DNA of 23,245 nucleotides, from NCBI GenBank assembly GCA_051453625.1, contig JBOZIK010000001.1, positions 7,287,879-7,311,123 on the forward strand, given 5' to 3'. Below are positions 1 through 8,037 of the stretch, in pieces. The position numbers and the translations under genes are program-made. This DNA comes from Welwitschia mirabilis (taxonomy: Eukaryota; Gnetophyta; Gnetopsida; Welwitschiales). The notes under the pieces are model-generated. The model had not been told where the DNA came from, made no database searches, and saw only the letters and a program-made list of their open reading frames with translations. Every line of letters begins with the position of its first letter. The stretch's first letter is position 1.

Positions 1-83
1 TGAACATTTTCAAAGTCCCCATCATGATGCTTATTATCACTAATGGTAGTAGTAACCCTCATGATATCTTTATGTATTAACTT

Positions 84-231
84 TAGATTCTAATGCACAA
101 ATACAAGATCATTTAATCTCTCTGCAGTGTGCTTGTTTTTATAGAGTGAATGCATTCAAAACACTCCAATTCCTTTCACATTCTACATCAACATGAAAAA
201 GACAATAATTAATGACACATAAAAGAACTCC
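84..231. repeat. Gap-flanking duplicate, left copy (gap 232-331)
   Basis: These 148 bases recur at 332-479 on the other side of a run of exactly 100 N, with four single-base differences. Both copies encode the hAT-1 CERNWS region. This left copy keeps Trp (TGG) where the right copy reads TGA. The pattern suggests unmerged contig ends or two haplotypes rather than a biological repeat. Confidence 0.85.
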
Positions 232-331
232 NNNNNNNNNNNNNNNNNNNNNNNNNNNNNNNNNNNNNNNNNNNNNNNNNNNNNNNNNNNNNNNNNNNNN
301 NNNNNNNNNNNNNNNNNNNNNNNNNNNNNNN
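232..331. other. Assembly gap, 100 N
   Basis: A run of exactly 100 N, the usual placeholder for a gap of unknown size, flanked by near-identical 148-bp sequences. The true gap may be zero or negative. Confidence 0.95.
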
Positions 332-479
332 TAGATTGTAATGCACAAATACAAGATCATTTAATCTCTCTGCAGTGTGGTTGTTTTTATAGAGTGAATG
401 CATTCAAAACACTTCAATTCCTTTCACATTCTACATCAACATGAAAAAGACAATAATTAATAACACATAAAAGAACTCC
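332..479. repeat. Gap-flanking duplicate, right copy (gap 232-331)
   Basis: Second copy of the 148-bp sequence at 84-231. It differs at four positions, one of which turns the Trp codon of the hAT CERNW motif into TGA. A strong 3' splice site (tgttgatgtag, minus strand, intron side ending at 431) precedes the CERNW exon in both copies. Confidence 0.85.
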
Positions 480-2525
480 AAAATGCACAAAAATAGTTAA
501 AATTTATAAGAATACAATAAAATTCAATGTGCAACATTGCAAACATGCAATCGACTTACTAGATGCACTACAGGGTGGGGTAATATTCTAATGGCTAGTT
601 GTTGTAAATTTGACACTTGTATTTTGAAACCAAGTCACCAATCATCTAGGATAATAAATAACCCAACTATAATCATTGAAAGTTAGACAAAAACACTACA
701 CTTTTAAAGTGAAAAAATTACTAACTTCTAAGTAAGAGTACAGTATGTTAATTGTGAACCCTAAAGTTTACTTTGTATACATTTATTGATTCCTAATTCA
801 CTTGAGGCCATCATGAATGTTGAGCAATCTCTCTTTGTGTATCTGTTTAGCTCATTTATGAGTTGTAATGACTTTCGTGGATCTATTACCATCTTGTAAA
901 AAACATGGGTGATTTTTGTGGCAAGATGAGGATCATGTAGGAGTGATTTTCCAAGACCAAAATTTGGATTTAAAACATGTGCTATCGCATGCAAATCTAT
1001 ATGCAAATGTTCATTCCATCTGTTTTGTATAAGAGAGCAATGCGTGCCCAGTCAGGATCTTGCTTGCTTGCAAGTATGTAAGTCTCAACATGACTTTTGG
1101 CCTTCTCTATGACATTATAAATAAATCCTATGGAAGATCTCTCACTATCTACGATATATAACCCCTTCACTAAGGGTTTAGGGATCTACAAAAACGAAAT
1201 AAAAAAATTGCATCAACGTACTTGTTATACGAATGTGAAGAATTCAAAAGTATAAAGTTGGAAATTGGAACTCCTTACGTGTATAATATTCTTTTCACCA
1301 AACCAAAAATGTCTTTCATTAAACACTATTCTTTTGGAAACCTTTGCTAAAGGAAGTTGCCTAATACTATTGAATTTTTTAGAATCTTTCCATTCTTCAC
1401 TAGCGAACATGTTCATCAAAACACTTTTCCTTTTGGATAAGGAATCCAATAGACTAAAATTAGTGGCAAACCTTATTGTAGAAGGTTTAATGATTTAATT
1501 GCCCTTTGAAAATTGCAAGAAGAAATGATTAACATGTTGATGTATGTAGATGAACTTGAAGAGCACTTTTGCGTGTCTCACAACCTTTAAAAAAAGAGAA
1601 ATTAATTGTCAAACACATTTAGACATAAACTAAGAGGCCACAACACTAACATTATTAATGCTTTACTACACAAATGCAATAAAAGTAATATAACGAAAGT
1701 CTAAAGAAGTAAATATGATCATGACCATGCTAATCCACTAAATTGTTCTTACATCTTTTAGGAGAAGGTCAAGTGCAACATAGTGTGTCCAATAAATCAT
1801 GGGATAAGAAGTCATGAGAACTCAACCCTTCGCAATAAAGGAGGCCACATTGTCTGTGATAACCCAATTAAAATTAAGAAGTAACAGTGAGTCAATATAA
1901 AATAGATAACAATCATTAAATAAGAAACACGATTCAATATAAATTAAATAATAATCATAAAATTCATAAAATTCTGAGTTAAAAATTCTACTTGGACCAC
2001 ATTGTTTGCACCAATCTCCTCAGTGCATTCTCTAATAACTCCAAACAAGTATTTTGTGTTTTTCACAGGCTTTGGCACATCTGTGCTCTTTAAAAATATG
2101 ATTCTAAAGGTAGAGTCAATCAAAATTTCAATTAGAGTTCTGCCTCTCTCTTCTTCGCAATCATCACATATTGAACTACAATCCTTTTCTTGACATGTTT
2201 CATGGTGGTTTTGTGACATGCCATTATGTTAGATTTAAATTCATCAAACAATTTTGTTCTTACCTCAGTATATCTTGGGAGTTTGAAAGCAGGCCTTGCT
2301 TTGTAAATTGCATTGCACATCTTTTTTAACATAGTAGTAGAACGAAAAGGATTAAGGGTCAACATGTGCAACTACCAGAATTGAACCATTCTCTTTTTGG
2401 CTTGATGCATCAATTTCTTCATTTGTGGAGTGTCATGCAATGTGTGGTGTATTAATGAAGGAAAAGATAAACTTCCCATTCCTTTACCACTGCCACTTCT
2501 GCTTGTTTGAGTAGAATCTTTATTG

Positions 2526-2530
2526 TAAAT
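2526..2530. repeat. Copia-1 target-site duplication, copy 1 (TAAAT)
   Basis: TAAAT abuts the outer end of the 3' LTR, and the identical TAAAT at 8380-8384 abuts the outer end of the 5' LTR. Five base pairs is the usual Ty1/copia duplication length. The pair is supported independently because deleting the element plus one copy joins the two hAT-1 halves in frame. Confidence 0.8.
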
Positions 2531-2881
2531 CAATGCTAAAGAAAACGAGGCGACAAGCACAAGAACAACACACACAGATTTACATGGAAAACCCTTTTGG
2601 GAAAAACCATGGGAAGCAGACAGAGCTCTTAATATTATTCGAGGAGCAAAAGAATCACCATACAAAACAAACCCCTAAGCAACCTTTAAATAAGTTTAGG
2701 GCTTTAAGGCAAGACAATCTAGAAAGGTCCTCCCCTTTACCCTTCCTTTCTTTTTCTTTTATTTAAATACCACAAGGAGTTAAAACATAATCTCTTTTTA
2801 CAACTTTACAAAAAGGGGTTTCAATGTTAAAACATAATATTACAATATAAACAGGACTAATTTGGCGTCACTTTTCTAATA
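2531..2881 (-). repeat. Copia-1 3' LTR
   Basis: 351 bp, aligning almost without gaps to 8038-8379. In element orientation it starts TATTAG (the other LTR starts TGTTAC, the canonical TG) and ends CATTG, next to the TAAAT duplication. Near its end it has the GGTTTTTCCC...GGGTTTTCCA block that I recognise as common in plant copia LTRs. The terminal 8 bases (2531-2538) have no partner in the 5' LTR because that edge is deleted. An alternative outer edge at 2524 (TGTAAAT) was rejected because it gives no target duplication. Confidence 0.85.
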
Positions 2882-2895
2882 TTCTCCCACTTGAA
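2882..2895 (-). other. Copia-1 polypurine tract
   Basis: In element orientation this reads TTCAAGTGGGAGAA immediately before the 3' LTR. It is a purine-rich tract of the kind that primes plus-strand DNA synthesis in plant copia elements, where AAGTGGGAGA is typical. Its position fixes the inner LTR edge at 2881. Confidence 0.8.
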
Positions 2896-3131
2896 GACAA
2901 ATTTGGCGAGCCTTCAAGAACAACTCCTTCTGAAACTCCGAGAGATGCCTACTTCCGTGCTTCTAGATCACATCCCCAATCCAATTCCACTACAACATGC
3001 TTTTTGCTTTGTGCCATTAACAACCTTTGTTAGGAAATCAGCATGATTTGCATGCGTGTGAATTTTCCAAATATCTAATAGGCCTTTCTCGATGTTCTGC
3101 CTGATGAAATGATATTTAACATCAATGTGCT

Positions 3132-3173
3132 TAGTTCTAGCATGATAAACAAGATTCTTCGTTAGATGTATAG
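3132..3173. repeat. Gap-flanking duplicate, left copy (gap 3174-3273)
   Basis: 42 bases identical to 3274-3315 across a gap of exactly 100 N, encoding the HLTKNLVYHART part of RNase H. A repeated protein segment here has no biological sense, so an unmerged contig overlap is the likely cause. Confidence 0.9.
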
Positions 3174-3273
3174 NNNNNNNNNNNNNNNNNNNNNNNNNNN
3201 NNNNNNNNNNNNNNNNNNNNNNNNNNNNNNNNNNNNNNNNNNNNNNNNNNNNNNNNNNNNNNNNNNNNNNNNN
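3174..3273. other. Assembly gap, 100 N
   Basis: A placeholder run of exactly 100 N between two identical 42-bp sequences; probably no sequence is missing. Confidence 0.95.
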
Positions 3274-3315
3274 TAGTTCTAGCATGATAAACAAGATTCT
3301 TCGTTAGATGTATAG
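3274..3315. repeat. Gap-flanking duplicate, right copy (gap 3174-3273)
   Basis: Identical to 3132-3173. Sequence continues without interruption into the upstream RNase H codons. Confidence 0.9.
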
Positions 3316-3392
3316 CGCTCTGACTGTCACAGTGCAAGATAAACTTTGTTTGACCAAGGCCCAACCAGCCAACAAAACCACATAGCCATAAC

Positions 3393-3524
3393 ATCTCCTT
3401 AGCAGCTTCTGTTAACGCAACATACTCAGCTTCTGTAGTGTAAATAGAAACATCAGATTGTAGACGGGACATCCAACTAACAGCTCCACCACCAAGAGTA
3501 AATACGTATCCTGTAGTAGACCTT
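3393..3524. repeat. Gap-flanking duplicate, left copy (gap 3525-3624)
   Basis: 132 bases repeated at 3625-3756 with two mismatches. Both copies encode TGYVFTLGGGAVSWMSRLQ and the TTEAEY motif of RNase H. One mismatch changes a residue just before the TTEAEY motif (Tyr here, Ser in the other copy). Confidence 0.9.
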
Positions 3525-3624
3525 NNNNNNNNNNNNNNNNNNNNNNNNNNNNNNNNNNNNNNNNNNNNNNNNNNNNNNNNNNNNNNNNNNNNNNNNNNNN
3601 NNNNNNNNNNNNNNNNNNNNNNNN
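3525..3624. other. Assembly gap, 100 N
   Basis: A placeholder gap of exactly 100 N between two near-identical 132-bp copies. Confidence 0.95.
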
Positions 3625-3756
3625 ATCTCCTTAGCAGCTTCTGTTAACGCAACATACTCAGCTTCTGTAGTGGAAATAGAAACATCAGATTGTAGACGGG
3701 ACATCCAACTAACAGCTCCACCACCAAGAGTAAATACGTACCCTGTAGTAGACCTT
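3625..3756. repeat. Gap-flanking duplicate, right copy (gap 3525-3624)
   Basis: Second copy of 3393-3524. This copy encodes the more usual SISTTEAEY version and joins directly to the upstream SYVDVDYA motif. Confidence 0.9.
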
Positions 3757-3921
3757 TTGGTATCCCTGCAACTAGCATAATCAACATCCACATAACTTGT
3801 AATATGCAAATCAATATTGCGAAAACACAAACTCATGTGTTGGGTTCCCTTCTAGTAACAAAGAACCCATTTTACAGCTTCCCAATGCTCTTTTTCAGGA
3901 TTAGTCATGAAATGTGAAACA

Positions 3922-4383
3922 NNNNNNNNNNNNNNNNNNNNNNNNNNNNNNNNNNNNNNNNNNNNNNNNNNNNNNNNNNNNNNNNNNNNNNNNNNNNNNN
4001 NNNNNNNNNNNNNNNNNNNNNNNNNNNNNNNNNNNNNNNNNNNNNNNNNNNNNNNNNNNNNNNNNNNNNNNNNNNNNNNNNNNNNNNNNNNNNNNNNNNN
4101 NNNNNNNNNNNNNNNNNNNNNNNNNNNNNNNNNNNNNNNNNNNNNNNNNNNNNNNNNNNNNNNNNNNNNNNNNNNNNNNNNNNNNNNNNNNNNNNNNNNN
4201 NNNNNNNNNNNNNNNNNNNNNNNNNNNNNNNNNNNNNNNNNNNNNNNNNNNNNNNNNNNNNNNNNNNNNNNNNNNNNNNNNNNNNNNNNNNNNNNNNNNN
4301 NNNNNNNNNNNNNNNNNNNNNNNNNNNNNNNNNNNNNNNNNNNNNNNNNNNNNNNNNNNNNNNNNNNNNNNNNNNNNNNNNNN
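3922..4383. other. Assembly gap, 462 N
   Basis: A sized gap that removes the middle of the RT domain, including the expected YVDD catalytic box. Its flanks are not duplicated. Confidence 0.95.
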
Positions 4384-4880
4384 AACTTCTTGTGCCATTG
4401 ACGAGGTGCTTGTTTCAAGCCATAAAGAGACTTTCTCAACTTGAAAGCCAGATTTCTATTTTTCATGTCCAACCCCTCTGGTACATGCATATAAATTTCC
4501 TCTTTTAGATCACCTTGTAAAAAAGTTGTTTTAATGTTAATTGCTTTAACTCCAAATGTAAACAGGCAACCATACCAAACGAAATCCGAATAGACGTGTG
4601 TTTCACAACAGGTAAGAAAATTCTATAAATGAATGCGTGGTTTTTGGCTGTACCCTTTCACCACCAACCGTGCTTTGTAGTGTTGTTCACCATTAGCCTC
4701 TTGTTTGATAATGTACACCCACCTAGACCCTAACGGTCTTTTCCCTTTAGGTAATGGAACCAAATCTCAAGTATGATTTTGTTCGAGGGATTTAACTTAT
4801 TCTTCCATGGCAGCTTTCCATTTATGAGATTCAGAAGAAGAACAAGCTTCTTCAAAGGATTCAGGTTCTCCCTTATCTGT

Positions 4881-4930
4881 NNNNNNNNNNNNNNNNNNNN
4901 NNNNNNNNNNNNNNNNNNNNNNNNNNNNNN
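4881..4930. other. Assembly gap, 50 N
   Basis: A short gap in the integrase-RT linker of copia-1. The flanks are not duplicated. Confidence 0.95.
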
Positions 4931-5149
4931 CTTTGACGGATCTATGAACCTAATGTGTTGGAGTTTGGGTTCCATCATCGTTAGACTCAGATTCAGTTTT
5001 AGAACTTAAGCGTTCCTCTTCAGGCTGGTTTAGTTTACGCTGGTCATTTCCCCCATGTGTATTATGCTTTTTGTCATCATCAACCTATTTAGGCTTGTGC
5101 AAGGTGTGGGAATCAAAACTTTCCCTTTTCTAAATGCTCTCGTGTGACC

Positions 5150-6110
5150 TGTAAAACATTATGTCTTTTGTGAATTCAACATCATGTGATCTAACAATCC
5201 TATGTGCCATAGGATCCCAAAGCTCGTATCCAAAATCATCTCTCTATAGTCAAGCAAAACATTTCCTGCCACTTTCTTCCAGTTTTCTTGTACCTTGCAA
5301 ATGGACATACACCTCACATCCAAAAACACGCAGGTGAGAGAAAGAAAGAAAACTCCCACTCTAGACAGATTCTGGAATATCACCATCTAAGGCTAAATGA
5401 GGAGAACAATTGATCAAATAAGCAACTATTCTAGTAGCTTTTGCCAAAACAACTTAGGTACACTAGACTGAGCAAACATGGATCTAATTCTGTCAAGAAC
5501 TATATGATTATCTCTTTCTGCATCACTGTTATTTTGTGGTGGTTTTGGTGGTGTTCTGGTATGTACAATTGTAGCCTGCTTGCAAAATTTAGAAAACTCA
5601 TGGGAGGTCTATTTGCCCCCAATATCAATGATTAGACACTTTATTTTGCAGCTAGATTCATTTTCTACTCTAGCTCTAAACTCCTTAAACTTTTCTAATG
5701 CTTAACTTTTGGAATGCATAAAATAAATTCACATCTTTCTGCTAAATCTACCAATGAATGTAATGAAATCTAATGCACCGCATAGAGACATGACAGACGT
5801 TGGACCAACAACATCAGAATACATCATATCAAGTTTTCCTAAAAGCAACACACTTATTTTTACCAATAGCACAATCATGATAGAAATCTAGAGAAATTGA
5901 AGAAAACTTAGGTAGTAGGTTCTTAGAAATAAATACCTTCATTCCAATTTTGCTAAGGTGACTAATTCTGCGATGCTACAAAGAATCATTGTCTTATGTA
6001 ATTGCAGTAACCACATCTTCCAATTGCATGTGCTCTTAGTGTATACAACGTCCTTTCTTTCTTACCATGCATGAGTGTCATCGCACCTTTTCTGACTTTC
6101 TAGCTTCCAT
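5150..6110 (-). pseudogene. Copia-1 integrase domain
   Basis: This is the integrase of copia pol, which joins cDNA ends to host DNA. Pieces in order on the minus strand: a zinc-binding region with HRRISHLSKIGMK and FYHDCAIGK (about 5880-5990; the Trp before HRR is a stop and one expected Cys is Tyr); the first catalytic Asp in MYSDVVGP (about 5820); DFITFIGRFSRKM; the second Asp in CLIIDIGG (about 5630); the Glu block PPQNNSDAER (about 5550); AYLINCSPHLALDGDIPES (5370-5430); and the C-terminal block HLRVFGCEVYVHLQ, RDDFGYELWDP and IVRSHDVEF (5165-5330). All three DDE acidic residues appear present, but at least six stops and several frameshifts break the reading frame. Confidence 0.88.
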
Positions 6111-6120
6111 CAACATGAGT
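6019..6120. repeat. Gap-flanking duplicate, left copy (gap 6121-6829)
   Basis: 102 bases repeated at 6832-6933 with two mismatches, on either side of a 709-N gap. Both encode the GAG-pre-integrase segment with TLMHGKKERTLYTLRAHAI. The repeated protein segment points to redundant contigs or haplotypes rather than a real tandem copy. Confidence 0.85.
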
Positions 6121-6829
6121 NNNNNNNNNNNNNNNNNNNNNNNNNNNNNNNNNNNNNNNNNNNNNNNNNNNNNNNNNNNNNNNNNNNNNNNNNNNNNNNN
6201 NNNNNNNNNNNNNNNNNNNNNNNNNNNNNNNNNNNNNNNNNNNNNNNNNNNNNNNNNNNNNNNNNNNNNNNNNNNNNNNNNNNNNNNNNNNNNNNNNNNN
6301 NNNNNNNNNNNNNNNNNNNNNNNNNNNNNNNNNNNNNNNNNNNNNNNNNNNNNNNNNNNNNNNNNNNNNNNNNNNNNNNNNNNNNNNNNNNNNNNNNNNN
6401 NNNNNNNNNNNNNNNNNNNNNNNNNNNNNNNNNNNNNNNNNNNNNNNNNNNNNNNNNNNNNNNNNNNNNNNNNNNNNNNNNNNNNNNNNNNNNNNNNNNN
6501 NNNNNNNNNNNNNNNNNNNNNNNNNNNNNNNNNNNNNNNNNNNNNNNNNNNNNNNNNNNNNNNNNNNNNNNNNNNNNNNNNNNNNNNNNNNNNNNNNNNN
6601 NNNNNNNNNNNNNNNNNNNNNNNNNNNNNNNNNNNNNNNNNNNNNNNNNNNNNNNNNNNNNNNNNNNNNNNNNNNNNNNNNNNNNNNNNNNNNNNNNNNN
6701 NNNNNNNNNNNNNNNNNNNNNNNNNNNNNNNNNNNNNNNNNNNNNNNNNNNNNNNNNNNNNNNNNNNNNNNNNNNNNNNNNNNNNNNNNNNNNNNNNNNN
6801 NNNNNNNNNNNNNNNNNNNNNNNNNNNNN
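6121..6829. other. Assembly gap, 709 N
   Basis: A sized gap between two near-identical 102-bp flanks. Collapsing it would join the GAG-pre-integrase and integrase parts of copia-1 continuously, so the 709 bases may not exist. Confidence 0.9.
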
Positions 6830-6831
6830 CC

Positions 6832-6933
6832 TCCAATTGCATGTGCTCTTAGTGTATACAACGTCCTTTCTTTCTTACCATGCATTAGTGTCATCGCACC
6901 TTTGCTGACTTTCTAGCTTCCATCAACATGAGT
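6832..6933. repeat. Gap-flanking duplicate, right copy (gap 6121-6829)
   Basis: Second copy of 6019-6120; the differences are one base in the CATGCAT region and one in the CCTTT run. Confidence 0.85.
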
Positions 6934-7092
6934 AATTTTACAACCCAAACCATCCAACTGTCTAGAAGAGATCAAGTTCATTGTAATACTTGGAAGATGG
7001 TAAACATTCCTCAATCTCACACTTGGCCATTACTCTGTCTCAAAATGATAGCATCAATTCCTTCAATAGTATCTGTCATCTCCTAGGTAGAC

Positions 7093-7129
7093 NNNNNNNN
7101 NNNNNNNNNNNNNNNNNNNNNNNNNNNNN
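7093..7129. other. Assembly gap, 37 N
   Basis: A short gap within the copia-1 protease. The flanks are not duplicated. Confidence 0.95.
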
Positions 7130-7170
7130 TTTTTGTATGAACAAGCATGGAAGGAAGCTCATGAATCTAG

Positions 7171-8037
7171 AATCCATATATCAAGAGTAGAGCACATGGA
7201 GACCTTGGCATCTCCATCTTTAGCAATTAGCACGATTGAAACATCTCCATCAGATTCTGGTTGTTCTTGTCCACTATTCTCAAGTTTCTCATCTTTTATT
7301 TTATTTTTCAAGGCATAATAGTCCTTGCGTAAATGACCGTTCTTCTTATAATACCAACAAACAACTTTACTTCTGCCAGTAGATTTACCTCNNNNNNNNN
7401 NNNNNNNNNNNNNNNNNNNNNNNNNNNNNNNNNNNNNNNNNNNNNNNNNNNNNNNNNNNNNNNNNNNNNNNNNNNNNNNNNNNNNNNNNNNNNNNNNNNN
7501 NNNNNNNNNNNNNNNNNNNNNNNNNNNNNNNNNNNNNNNNNNNNNNNNNNNNNNNNNNNNNNNNNNNNNNNNNNNNNNNNNNNNNNNNNNNNNNNNNNNN
7601 NNNNNNNNNNNNNNNNNNNNNNNNNNNNNNNNNNNNNNNNNNNNNNNNNNNNNNNNNNNNNNNNNNNCGTCCAAATGACTTTGCAAAGACGTTCCTTCTT
7701 TCATTTTAATCTTGAAAACCCTGTTAATCGTATAATATTTATTCATTCTAGTGGGTGAGTCATACCTTTCATACAACATTTTCCACAAGACATGTGCCTC
7801 GATGATTCCCCTATACGTTCTAAGTATAATGTTGCCAAGATATAGATGAATTGTGGTGAGAGCTTTTCTGTTGAATTTTTCCCATTCTTTGTCAAGGCAT
7901 TTTTTCAAACAATCAACATCTGACAATCCAGATGCTATTTTTGCTTTGCCCTTTGATTTGAGAACAACATCGCAATCCTTCAAGAAGAGAACATCCTCTG
8001 TCAAGATTTTCCAATTTCCCTAGTTCCCAACTCCATC
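7171..8037 (-). pseudogene. Copia-1 gag (UBN2 domain plus CCHC zinc knuckle)
   Basis: Gag forms the particle that packages the element RNA. Its first recognisable residues, FHFLDGVGN, sit directly against the 5' LTR; the next codon is TAG (a Tyr is usual), then GNWKI continues in frame. The UBN2 capsid-like domain shows DVLFLKDCDVVL, KEWEKFNRKALTTIHLYLGN, VLWKMLYERYDSPTRMNKYY and FKIKMKEGTSLQSHLD (7670-8004). After a 276-N gap comes a CCHC zinc knuckle (7318-7359) in which the second and fourth Cys are both Tyr (CWYYKKNGHLRKDYY), which should abolish zinc binding. An acidic linker leads to the protease. There is no start codon between the LTR and LDGVGN, in line with the 5' deletion. Confidence 0.9.
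7392..7667. other. Assembly gap, 276 N
   Basis: A sized gap in copia-1 gag between the UBN2 domain and the zinc knuckle. The reading frame is the same on both sides and the flanks are not duplicated. Confidence 0.95.

Larger units (their letters stand above)
1..2530 (-). pseudogene. hAT-1 transposase pseudogene, DUF659 to C-terminal part
   Basis: This is the 3' part of a decayed hAT-superfamily transposase; such proteins cut and reinsert DNA between terminal inverted repeats. Reading down the minus strand: a basic linker (about 2380-2525); the start of DUF659 (2140-2370, RSTTMLKKMCNAIYKARPAF); its continuation in another frame (1992-2200, FLKSTDV then EEIGANNVVQ); VITDN and IYWTHYVALD (1753-1863); KVVRHAK, RFATNF and MFASEEW (1279-1584); KPLVKGLYIVDSE and the LHIDLHAIAHVLNP block (560-1185); and the dimerisation core CERNWSVL plus ERLNDLVFVHYNL (below 430, repeated left of a gap). 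Likely GT-AG introns are 1585 to about 1752, 1186-1278 and 431-559, plus 1864-1991, which has a damaged acceptor. At least two frameshifts and several stops make it non-functional. The N-terminal part lies at 8385-8791, beyond the inserted copia-1. The family assignment is firm; exact exon edges are approximate. Confidence 0.85.
2968..3836 (-). pseudogene. Copia-1 RNase H domain (with duplicated assembly segments)
   Basis: This is the C-terminal RNase H of the pol polyprotein, which removes RNA from RNA:DNA hybrids. Motifs in order from 3836 downwards: ITSYVDVDYASCRDTKRST, GGGAVSWMSRLQ, STTEAEYVALTEAAKE, LHCDSQSAIHLTKN, VYHARTKHIDVKYHF and HTHANHADFLTK, ending at a TGA at 2968-2970. The acidic residues expected for catalysis (D in YVDVDYA, E in TEAEY, D in CDSQSA) are present, so this is the best-kept part of the element. 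Two 100-N gaps fall here, each with the same sequence on both sides; collapsing them would give one ordinary-length domain. Confidence 0.9.
3850..4980 (-). pseudogene. Copia-1 reverse transcriptase domain (RVT_2), with gap
   Basis: This is the RT domain of copia pol, which makes cDNA from the element RNA. Reading down from about 4830: HKWKAAMEE, LVPLPKGKRPLGSRWVY, QHYKARLVVKG, INIKTTFLQGDLKEEIYMHV, PEGLDMKNRNLAF, KLRKSLYGLKQAPRQWHKK. After the gap comes FMTNPEKEHWEAVKWVL, the usual RT-RNase H junction. The first catalytic Asp region (normally DVKTAFLHG) reads NIKTTFLQG, so that acidic residue appears to be Asn. The YVDD box lies inside gap 3922-4383 and cannot be judged. Frame changes occur around 4490-4760. 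Confidence 0.88.
6830..7170 (-). pseudogene. Copia-1 protease remnant and GAG-pre-integrase
   Basis: From 7170 downwards the retroviral-type aspartic protease begins with the active-site segment WILDS, but the next codon is TGA (7159-7161) where Gly of the D-S/T-G triad belongs; ASFHACSYK follows in frame. The catalytic Asp codon (7165-7167) is intact. A 37-N gap (7093-7129) cuts the protease. The GAG-pre-integrase region follows: VRLRNVYHLPSITMNLIS, RQLDGLGCKITHVDG, KVSKGAMTLMHGKKER and LYTLRAHAI. This is the normal order between gag and integrase in copia elements. Confidence 0.82.

Noticed and set aside
2519-2531. Alternative 3' LTR outer edge at 2524 (TGTAAAT, giving a TGT...ACA end)
   Set aside because: It gives flanks TTTAT and TAAAT that do not match, and breaks the hAT-1 frame; the 2531 edge gives an exact 5-bp duplication and frame continuity.
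3907-4444. Long open frames over N runs (also 6067-6894, 7333-7758, 18833-19135)
   Set aside because: Almost all residues are unknown because the frames cross gaps; they carry no information.
84-6933. Gap-flanking repeats read as true tandem duplications or LTRs
   Set aside because: Each pair meets exactly at the N runs and three of the four runs are exactly 100 N, which points to assembly, not biology.
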